Virus record (IMG/VR): IMGVR_UViG_3300021961_000741
Coordinates: 1 to 21,366 of that record
Direction: 5' to 3' (one strand)
From: a virus
DNA: 21,366 nucleotides
Positions 14,188 through 19,819 of the stretch are shown here, in pieces. The notes below the pieces were generated by a model. It had not been told where the DNA came from, searched no databases, and saw only the letters and a list, made by a program, of their open reading frames with translations. Made by a program: the position numbers and the translations under genes. Positions within the stretch are counted from its first letter, which is position 1, and each line of letters starts with the position of its first letter.

Positions 14188-14838
14188 TTATAGATCCTCA
14201 ATAAATGTTGGCGCAGTCGAAAAAGCAGTCTTTAGAAGTGCAACAGGATCGATGGCGGATTGGGCCTGAGGCAACTGTTGCTGAGCTCTCTTCTTAAGAA
14301 TAAAATCACCCAACATCACATTGGGATCAATCTTCGGAAGATTCTCAGCTAGAAGTTTGATGCCAGTTGAAGCTTGTTCAGGTTCAGGTTGCGCAGGCTG
14401 CTGGGCGCCTAACGCTTCCGTAAAACTAAACTTATCTGGACCAATGATCTTGTTGACATAAGCATTTGTCTCCGCATACCTTCTACTGGCTTCAACTGCA
14501 CCAGGGCCAGCATTGTAAGCACGCAGAGCTTTCTCGGTAGCTTGGCGAAGCTTGAGAGGGTCAGTCTCTTCACCGGGGCTTTTGCCACCAAGGAATGTCT
14601 TAGTGTAAGCAGACATGTTCTTAGCTGCTGCATCAAGTGCTGCGACGGGATCATCAGGATTCACGCCCCAACCACGTGCAGTACCTGGCATGATTTGTGC
14701 AATGCCACGGGCGCCTGCATGGCTGACGGCTTGAGGATTAAAACCAGACTCAGCTTCAATCTGGCGTTCGAAAACCTGAGGTAGAAGACCGTACTTTTTT
14801 GCTTTTTCTCGTGCGATCTGGCGGAAATCTGTTGGCAT
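14188..14838 (-). CDS. Lytic transglycosylase (SLT domain), probable virion protein
   Basis: 216 aa from the ATG at 14838 (MPTDFRQIAREKAKKYG). Residues 17-120 are an SLT domain: LLPQVFERQIEAESGFNPQA with the catalytic Glu at 30 (ESGFNP), then SHAGARGIAQIMPGTA and, near 107, ALRAYNAGPGAV. These enzymes cleave peptidoglycan glycan strands, forming anhydro ends. The frame is open further up to 14997, where a hydrophobic, lipobox-like N-terminus would appear, but that part lies inside the upstream gene, so I use 14838. Its stop is 22 nt after the upstream gene's stop. After a Pro/Glu-rich linker, residues 172-216 form the tail shared with the M15-type protein. Likely role: local wall digestion during DNA entry. 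Confidence 0.85.
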   Translation of the reverse strand: MPTDFRQIAREKAKKYGLLPQVFERQIEAESGFNPQAVSHAGARGIAQIMPGTARGWGVNPDDPVAALDAAAKNMSAYTKTFLGGKSPGEETDPLKLRQATEKALRAYNAGPGAVEASRRYAETNAYVNKIIGPDKFSFTEALGAQQPAQPEPEQASTGIKLLAENLPKIDPNVMLGDFILKKRAQQQLPQAQSAIDPVALLKTAFSTAPTFIEDL

Positions 14839-14860
14839 GACGGTTGCTAACGGCTTTGCT

Positions 14861-15340
14861 TCAGCGGAAGTTGTTTTCCAGCAGGAGACGAGTACCAACG
14901 GCAACGTCAGCAGGGCCAGGGAGGGCTTGAATAAACTCAGAACCTTCCCGGTTGAACCGATACCGAGCTTGCTCGGGATTTCGGTAGTTGGGGACATAAA
15001 GATGCATGGCTAAGCGATCCGTCTCGTAGAGATAGATTTGCGTCCACGTCTTTAGAGTGTCCTTAAAATCTGAGGTGGCGATCGTACGATCGACATCACC
15101 CGCAATGCTTTCAATGCGGCTACGAGGCACTGTATCGTTGTTGACACTGCCGGTCATGTCGGTGCGTTTTTCAGCCTCATCGCACCGATTGACCTGCTCA
15201 ACAATCTTCGAATACCAGTACGAATCTTGGATGTTGTCGAGAGCTTCCTCAAGACGCGCTAAATCACCTGCAGGAACCGAAGTTAGGTTATAACCGAGGT
15301 GCCAGCGAACCTTAGATTTAAGGAAGTTATCTAATTGCAT
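14861..15340 (-). CDS. Connector/neck-like protein
   Basis: 159 aa, no signal peptide. Mostly helical: MQLDNFLKSKVRWHLGYN, LARLEEALDNIQDSYWYSKI and VEQVNRCDEAEKR, then WTQIYLYETDRLAMHLYVPN. Composition and length fit the small helical adaptor proteins that sit between portal and tail in many phages, and the gene lies downstream of the capsid genes as adaptors often do. No family motif is certain. The C-terminus (VGTRLLLENNF) resembles a short beta hairpin tail. Start codon at 15338-15340 follows a 71-bp gap with a hairpin. Treat the connector role as a guess from position and fold. Confidence 0.6.
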   Translation of the reverse strand: MQLDNFLKSKVRWHLGYNLTSVPAGDLARLEEALDNIQDSYWYSKIVEQVNRCDEAEKRTDMTGSVNNDTVPRSRIESIAGDVDRTIATSDFKDTLKTWTQIYLYETDRLAMHLYVPNYRNPEQARYRFNREGSEFIQALPGPADVAVGTRLLLENNFR

Positions 15341-15358
15341 TATTCGTGAAATGCGTTA

Positions 15359-15386
15359 TAGGCAGGCCAGGACTTCGATCTGCCTA
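15359..15386 (-). other. Intergenic hairpin, 7-bp stem
   Basis: TAGGCAG (15359-15365) and CTGCCTA (15380-15386) are perfect complements around a 14-nt loop. It lies between the helix-hairpin-helix gene and the connector-like gene, 19 to 46 nt before the next start codon. No U-tract follows on the minus strand, so it is not a standard terminator; an RNA processing or stability element is possible. Confidence 0.45.
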
Positions 15387-15411
15387 ATAACACAATACCA
15401 CGCGCAAATTA

Positions 15412-15852
15412 TCAGTCCACGCGGACAAGATTTTCCTTGAAGATCTCGTCCCAGTCAACGCGCTTCACGCCTTTGAGTTGCTCCAAGCGCTGGAAGCGTT
15501 CCCCAGCCATGGTTGTCTGCAGATCTTTGATATCTCGTGCAGTTTTCAGGCCGACGCCAGGAAGGGCATCTGCAATCTGACGTGCGGTTGCGGTGTTGAT
15601 ATTGATGCGGGTATCGACGGGGAACGTCTCACGCTTGGTGAGCTTCGGTTCCTTGACGCCATCAGCTGCAAGATCTGCGGTCAGACGCTCTTCAGTTCGA
15701 ATTTTTTCTGCGGTTGCATCGAGATGAGGGACCAGATCACACTCATCGACGTAAATAACTTCATCAGATGCGTCAACGCACATCATGATGCCTTCACCAT
15801 GTTGAGAAACAACTTCAACAAGACCGCCAGTGGGGCGATATTGGTACAGCAT
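15412..15852 (-). CDS. Helix-hairpin-helix (ComEA-like) protein
   Basis: 146 aa. The N-terminal third (residues 1-42) is a small beta domain (YRPTGGLVEVVSQHGEG, VIYVDECDLVPHL). Residues 50-78 are a charged linker. Residues 82-140 match helix-hairpin-helix tandem domains of the ComEA type: INTATARQIADALPGVGLKT with the glycine-rich PGVG hairpin, then RDIKDLQ and RLEQLKGVKRVDWDEI. Such motifs bind DNA backbones without sequence preference. A DNA-binding role at the head or connector (for example on packaged DNA ends) is inferred from position after the capsid genes. It lies just past a strong terminator, so it depends on read-through or an unseen promoter. Confidence 0.75.
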   Translation of the reverse strand: MLYQYRPTGGLVEVVSQHGEGIMMCVDASDEVIYVDECDLVPHLDATAEKIRTEERLTADLAADGVKEPKLTKRETFPVDTRININTATARQIADALPGVGLKTARDIKDLQTTMAGERFQRLEQLKGVKRVDWDEIFKENLVRVD

Positions 15853-15907
15853 GCCTGTCTTTTAAATCCTCAAGATAGCTTACCAAAGTAAATCTTAGGC
15901 GCAGGCG

Positions 15908-15934
15908 AAAAAAAAGCGGGCCGAAGAGGCCCGC
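15908..15934 (-). terminator. Rho-independent terminator after the second capsid gene
   Basis: On the minus strand, GCGGGCC (15934-15928) and GGCCCGC (15922-15916) form a perfect 7-bp GC stem with a TCTTC loop, followed by eight T (15915-15908). It lies 29 nt after the stop of the 272-aa gene. Confidence 0.92.
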
Positions 15935-15962
15935 GATGTTTAGGACTACGAGAAGCGAGTTA

Positions 15963-16781
15963 TCACTCGTCGTTACCGCCCACCTGGGAGGCGAAGTCGA
16001 TGAAGCCCTGGATGTCATTCCAGGACACGGCAGCTGCGGGACGCAGGTAGTTCACTCGAGCAACGATGTAAGCAGCCTTACCAGCAGCGGAGTCGTCAGC
16101 GCTAATGAACACACCGTCGCCGTTAGCGGCACCAGTGTTGGCGATGGCGTTCATGTTGAAGACCTTGAACGTCAGATCAGACGTGGTCTTGAACATCATC
16201 GAGTTGTTGAAGTCACCGGACGCGATGGTCGCGGTAACGCCGGTCACAGCGGGGAAGCCAGCAGGAGCAACGGCGTCAGTACCTTGAGCGATACCAGAAG
16301 CACCGATTTCAATGCTTGCGCCAGCAGCACGCAGACCGGTGGTAGAACCGGTAGCGGGAATACCAGGAGCGCCGGAGGAATCGCCACCGAGCACGATGAA
16401 CTCACTGCTGGTGCCCTGCAGGTTACAGGTGACAGGAGAGGCAGGGAAGCCAACGACACCGCCAGAGGGGATGTCAGCGGCCACGGCCAGAGAAGCGCCA
16501 TACACATAGGCAGGGCGAGTGGTGCTGGCCTGGACCACCATGGAGGTGCGATCATTACGAACGCGATCATCAGTACGACGATCGGGGGAAGGAATGATCA
16601 GATCCAGGGTTTTGAAGTCAGCTTTGTCAGCAGCAACGTTGCTGATCTTGACATAGCCGATGAGCTCATAAAGCTCCACACCAGGCCAACCATAAACACC
16701 TTCGGTGTTGTAGGAGGACAGGCGGTTGATTTGGTTGCCGGGCTGCAGAATAGCGCCAGCTTCAGACTTGTAAGTTGCCAT
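15963..16781 (-). CDS. Second structural protein, possible capsid decoration
   Basis: 272 aa, Ala/Gly/Ser/Thr-rich, no Cys except C119, no membrane segment. It reads as one or two beta-rich domains: NRLSSYNTEGVYGWPGVELY, VKISNVAADKADFKTLDLII, DRRTDDRVRNDRTSMVVQAS, a long Gly/Ser/Ala region (about 120-180), and SDLTFKVFNMN with a final helix (WNDIQGFIDFASQV). It is directly after the capsid gene with the strongest Shine-Dalgarno in the window, AAGGAGGT (complement of 16791-16798), 9 nt before the ATG, and it is closed by a strong terminator. High expression and a head-surface or minor capsid role are inferred; a tail tube subunit is an alternative. No family recognised. Confidence 0.7.
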   Translation of the reverse strand: MATYKSEAGAILQPGNQINRLSSYNTEGVYGWPGVELYELIGYVKISNVAADKADFKTLDLIIPSPDRRTDDRVRNDRTSMVVQASTTRPAYVYGASLAVAADIPSGGVVGFPASPVTCNLQGTSSEFIVLGGDSSGAPGIPATGSTTGLRAAGASIEIGASGIAQGTDAVAPAGFPAVTGVTATIASGDFNNSMMFKTTSDLTFKVFNMNAIANTGAANGDGVFISADDSAAGKAAYIVARVNYLRPAAAVSWNDIQGFIDFASQVGGNDE

Positions 16782-16800
16782 TAGTTAGGTACCTCCTTTA

Positions 16801-17937
16801 TCACTCAACGATGGTGAAGGCACAGGTCACGAAGTCCTTGTTCAGGTTCGCGAAACCGGCGTACAGCTGCCAAATCAGGATGATGAAGCGGCTGAAATCG
16901 TCGTTGTTGTTGATCAGAACCTGAGCGTTAGGACCACCGATACCAACGCCAACAGCCTGAGGACCGAAGAACAGGCCAGCAGGGGTGGTGCGGGTAGCGC
17001 TAGTGCCGTCCAGGCTGACGGTTGCGGTCTTGTCGGGGAAGTTGGTCGATTCGAAGAAGCGAACACCCTCAAACACGAAGCCAGAAGGCATCACGGGCTC
17101 GCCAGCAACGAACTGGGCTTGGCCATACTGACCACCGCCGTAGATAGCACCGTTGGGACCCATGGCGCCCATCAGGGGGTTGCCTTGGCCCATGCCGGGA
17201 TAACGGGCGACTTCACGGAAGCCTTGGTCAGCACGCAGATCCTTCATGAAGGAGGGATCAGCGATACAACGGTAGTAACCGTCAGCGAAGACGGGAACGT
17301 TACGCTTACGCAGGGACTTAACCACCTCGAGGAGGTCAGTCTTCACGTTGAACTTGAAGCGCTCAGAAGCGTACTCAGTTGCAGAGTAAGCAGAGACGGT
17401 AGAACCAGTCTTGGTGTGGCCGTTGGGATAGTAGTAACCACCCTGGGTGTCGGAGGACTGACCACGTGCTTCAGCCTTGAACAGTTCGTCCAGGAACACG
17501 CGATCGCGCCAGCGGCGATAGTCATCGAGCAGGGTCAGCGAACCGATGGACTGGTGGAACATGTTGAGGTTCCCGGTGTCCAGCAGCAGACGCTGAGCGG
17601 TCATCAGAGTCTCGCGAGCAATCTTGAAGGTGCTCGGGAGGTTGGTGTTGTTCGGGTCAGCAGGACCGGTGTACTCACGCAGAGACACCAGCACTTTGTC
17701 CTTAACGATCGACCGGCTGTTGGCGGTACCGATGGTTTGATCCTGGGTACGCTCACGGCTGGTCTTCGTGCCAGGGTTACCGAAGAAGCGGTAACGATCC
17801 AGCTGAACGGTCTGACCGGGCTGTTTGGTGAAGTCGTGGACAACTACGGGCTCAGTGGCCATCTCCACGATATAAGCTGGGTGGGGACGGTACAGCTCCG
17901 CGCCCAACAGCTTGGGGAAATCGTTATCAATAAACAT
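16801..17937 (-). CDS. Major capsid protein
   Basis: 378 aa. Residues 34-55 (VHDFTKQPGQTVQLDRYRFF) are followed by REYTGPADPNN, a long helix region (IARETLMTAQRLLLDTGNLN, WRDRVFLDELFKAEARGQ), FADGYYRCIADPSFMKDLRA with FREVARYPGMG, and a late beta part (VMPSGFVFEGVRFFESTNFP). The GYY..IADP...DLR segment resembles the (I)HP...DLR motif of N4 gp56-type and similar HK97-fold capsid proteins. Size, a place after the scaffold-like gene, the flanking terminators and the paired structural gene support a major capsid role. The assignment to HK97 fold is from family knowledge, not measured. The start ATG is the only good one. Confidence 0.85.
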   Translation of the reverse strand: MFIDNDFPKLLGAELYRPHPAYIVEMATEPVVVHDFTKQPGQTVQLDRYRFFGNPGTKTSRERTQDQTIGTANSRSIVKDKVLVSLREYTGPADPNNTNLPSTFKIARETLMTAQRLLLDTGNLNMFHQSIGSLTLLDDYRRWRDRVFLDELFKAEARGQSSDTQGGYYYPNGHTKTGSTVSAYSATEYASERFKFNVKTDLLEVVKSLRKRNVPVFADGYYRCIADPSFMKDLRADQGFREVARYPGMGQGNPLMGAMGPNGAIYGGGQYGQAQFVAGEPVMPSGFVFEGVRFFESTNFPDKTATVSLDGTSATRTTPAGLFFGPQAVGVGIGGPNAQVLINNNDDFSRFIILIWQLYAGFANLNKDFVTCAFTIVE

Positions 17938-17987
17938 GTTGGTTTCTCAGCGTAGGTTTAGCTGATACCCGAGGACAAGAATCCTCT

Positions 17988-18014
17988 AAAAAAATGGAGG
18001 GATTATCTCCACTT
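17988..18014 (-). terminator. Hairpin terminator in front of the capsid gene
   Basis: On the minus strand, AAGTGGAG (18014-18007) pairs with CTCCATTT (17999-17992), one pair being G-U, around an ATAATCC loop; seven T (17994-17988) follow or overlap the stem. It can end the upstream two-gene unit. It could also act as a 5' stabilising hairpin for capsid mRNA if transcription starts at the nearby TATAAT. Confidence 0.7.
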
Positions 18015-18021
18015 GGTAAAA

Positions 18022-18030
18022 ATTATAGCA
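18022..18030 (-). promoter_or_regulatory. Extended -10 promoter candidate (TGnTATAAT) before the capsid gene
   Basis: The minus strand reads TGCTATAAT, a perfect extended -10 element. No good -35 box lies at 16-18 nt. The start point would fall near 18015, right before the hairpin at 17988-18014, so the hairpin would be at the mRNA 5' end. Confidence 0.5.
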
Positions 18031-18051
18031 ACGGTTTATCAATCCTGTTTA

Positions 18052-18312
18052 TTAAGCGACAGGATTAATTACTCCACTCACGTTAGGACCGCCGATCATA
18101 TTGCCGGGGTAATAGCCAGTAGGAGGCATGGAACCCATCCGGTGATAAGGAGTCACATAACCGTCAACAGGCTGCATTGCAACCTGAGCGGCCTGGATCT
18201 CAGGATCGATCGGTTCTGCACCAGCTTGAAGTGCTGCTAATTCAAGAGCAGCAGCCATTTCTTTACGAGCAGCTGCTTTATTGACAGCTTTCTTTGCTTT
18301 GTTGGAATCCAT
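18052..18312 (-). CDS. Small Ala-rich helical protein
   Basis: 86 aa. Residues 1-50 form a strongly helical, Lys/Ala/Glu-rich segment (KAKKAVNKAAARKEMAAALE, LAALQAGAEP); residues 51-86 are Gly/Pro/Met/Tyr-rich and flexible (YVTPYHRMGSMPPTGYYPGN, MIGGPNV). No family is recognised. The start is coupled to the previous stop by TGATG. Its place between scaffold-like and capsid genes suggests a small assembly or internal head protein. It is followed by the hairpin terminator and the TATAAT element. Confidence 0.6.
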   Translation of the reverse strand: MDSNKAKKAVNKAAARKEMAAALELAALQAGAEPIDPEIQAAQVAMQPVDGYVTPYHRMGSMPPTGYYPGNMIGGPNVSGVINPVA

Positions 18313-18749
18313 CAGCGGCGTCCTTTTTTCTGGGGCATAGGGGGTTGAATACCCATCGGCAGTTGACCAACAGGAGGCATGAACTGAGACGCCATCATCT
18401 GTTCGTTCACTTGGATCTGGTCTTGGACCATCTCGGCATTACGAAGGAACTGTGGTGTCAGCAGACCGTTGCGGGGAAGGGGCGAGCCAGGAAGGTTCAG
18501 CTTCAGATAAGAAGCATCCAGATCCTGGGGCATGCGGGGCTGTGGTGCGTTGGGGTTGCCCACTTGAGGACCGCCGTTCGCAGCACGAATGGCGTAATAC
18601 TCGTCGATATTGCCGGACTGCACTTGGCGGGCTAAATCACCAGCACCAAAAGAAAACAGACCAGGAGCACCAACCGGACCACCTGCCGTACCGATAGCCG
18701 CAAGGAATGCATCGGCTTTTTCCCTGGCGCTTGTTTTCTTCGAAGCCAT
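18312..18749 (-). CDS. Unrecognised protein between scaffold-like and capsid genes
   Basis: 145 aa. N-terminal helix (TSAREKADAFLAAIGTAGG), a Gly-rich part, GNIDEYYAIRAANGG, a Pro-rich part with PGSPLPRNGLLTPQFL, another helix (RNAEMVQDQIQVNEQMMASQ) and a Met/Pro-rich end closing with a basic KKGRR. Met is unusually frequent in the last 40 residues. No signal peptide or membrane segment. Position between scaffold-like and capsid genes suggests head assembly, but nothing identifies it. It is the first gene after the scaffold terminator, and no Shine-Dalgarno sequence is visible. Confidence 0.6.
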   Translation of the reverse strand: MASKKTSAREKADAFLAAIGTAGGPVGAPGLFSFGAGDLARQVQSGNIDEYYAIRAANGGPQVGNPNAPQPRMPQDLDASYLKLNLPGSPLPRNGLLTPQFLRNAEMVQDQIQVNEQMMASQFMPPVGQLPMGIQPPMPQKKGRR

Positions 18750-18766
18750 AACAATATGTCGTTAAT

Positions 18767-18794
18767 AAAAAAGGGGCAGCCATTGCTACCCCTT
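18767..18794 (-). terminator. Rho-independent terminator after the scaffold-like gene
   Basis: On the minus strand, AAGGGGTAGC (18794-18785) pairs with GCTGCCCCTT (18780-18771) with one G-U pair, around AATG, followed by a run of T (18772-18767). It is 27 nt after the stop of the scaffold-like gene. Confidence 0.9.
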
Positions 18795-18820
18795 ATTTTA
18801 CATTCAGTGTATTGAAGCTA

Positions 18821-19819
18821 TCACTCCATCACGAGCATCTTCTGGCGGAAGACCTCGGGGTTGGCGGAGGCTTGGTTCAGATAGCGCCAAGCGTTAGCGG
18901 GATCGCGATCGGCCAGGTTGCCGAAGCTGTTCCAGAACTCAGAGGGGTTGCCCTGGGCCTGAGGCTGCGGGGGAGCAGGCATTTCAGGACGCTGGGGAGC
19001 AACGGGGCGCTGGAACTGCTGACCCACGGCTTGAGCCTGGGGCATAGCGGGAGCTGCTTGCTCTTCGGGGACGGGATAAGGACCGTTCTCACCGAAGAAC
19101 TCACAGGTGTAGTCAGCGAGCACGTCGGGATCAGTCAGGATGGTCTCGTAAGCTTTGTGCTCAGCGGAGAGTTCCTGAAGCAGGTTGACGGCTTCGATCA
19201 GCTGCTGATTGGTTTGAATCAGAGCGTCTTCGATCTGACAAGCGTAGTCATTGAGGACCTTCGGAACATCGGGACCGAAGTGGTCAATGATTTCAAGACT
19301 TGCCTCGCTTACCCCGTTGGCGCGGAGCTGGTCCGGGCTGATTTCCAGCGAAGTTTGGGAAGAGTTGGGCGAGTAAGCCTGGCTGTTGTTGATCCCAGGC
19401 GTAGAGGTCTGCATCCCCAGGCTGTTGAACTGGGTTGCTTGTTGGGAACCGTAGTTGGCCTGCCCGAGATCCTGAGGGCTCTGAATCGATTGTTGACCCA
19501 GGGACGGGAATTGGACGGGCGAACTCAGGAGCCCGACCACCTTGTTGAACGCCTCCTTGTAGGGGTTCTCCGCTTGTGGAGCCGCCTGGGGTGCTTGGGG
19601 GTACGACGCTGTAGGGATTGACTGGTACCCGGTCACCCCCATCTGGGCCTGCATTTGCGGGGCTGGGGCCGCCGTTTGTTGGTAAGGCGCCACCCATTGG
19701 GTATTGGTTGAAACCGCTGGAGCCTGAGCCGCCGTCTGGGCCGGAGCCGCGTAGCTGCTCGGCTGGGTCGGGGATACTTGGGGTGCCGATTGGGTCGGCA
19801 TTGCGGTATCGGCCTGCAT
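18821..19819 (-). CDS. Scaffold-like head assembly protein, 5' half overlapping the portal gene
   Basis: 332 aa. Residues 1-80 and 252-292 are Pro/Gln/Ala-rich and probably disordered; residues 84-100 (ENPYKEAFNKVVGLLSS) and about 160-250 (IEDALIQTNQQLIEAVNLLQ, then ELSAEHKAYETIL) are helical/coiled coil; the C-terminus (WRYLNQASANPEVFRQKM) is another helix. Composition, a coiled-coil middle and the place between portal and capsid genes fit a scaffold. The ATG at 19819 has a Shine-Dalgarno AGAGGTAA (complement of 19823-19830). The first 176 codons lie inside the portal frame, shifted by one base. In that part NNG codons such as GCG, CCG and ACG are common, but GCG is absent from the rest, suggesting two-frame constraint. 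An internal start (for example M136) is possible. Confidence 0.75.
   Translation of the reverse strand: MQADTAMPTQSAPQVSPTQPSSYAAPAQTAAQAPAVSTNTQWVAPYQQTAAPAPQMQAQMGVTGYQSIPTASYPQAPQAAPQAENPYKEAFNKVVGLLSSPVQFPSLGQQSIQSPQDLGQANYGSQQATQFNSLGMQTSTPGINNSQAYSPNSSQTSLEISPDQLRANGVSEASLEIIDHFGPDVPKVLNDYACQIEDALIQTNQQLIEAVNLLQELSAEHKAYETILTDPDVLADYTCEFFGENGPYPVPEEQAAPAMPQAQAVGQQFQRPVAPQRPEMPAPPQPQAQGNPSEFWNSFGNLADRDPANAWRYLNQASANPEVFRQKMLVME

Noticed and set aside
14839-14997. Longer transglycosylase start with a lipobox-like N-terminus (hydrophobic stretch ending LVLVSC)
   Set aside because: This part lies almost fully inside the upstream connector-like gene in another frame. The ATG at 14838 gives a normal SLT start just after that gene's stop. 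The lipobox-like string is probably a frame accident, although a lipoprotein form cannot be ruled out.
15936-16784. Long open frame on the plus strand opposite the second structural gene
   Set aside because: It is antisense to a gene with a strong Shine-Dalgarno sequence and terminator, and its protein is His/Gly/Ser/Arg-rich without any family motif. Similar antisense frames at 17119-17955 and 18812-19621 are rejected for the same reason.
17500-17507. HIP1-like GCGATCGC palindrome as evidence for a cyanobacterial host
   Set aside because: I noticed only this copy, which is about what chance gives in a window of this size, so it says nothing about the host.
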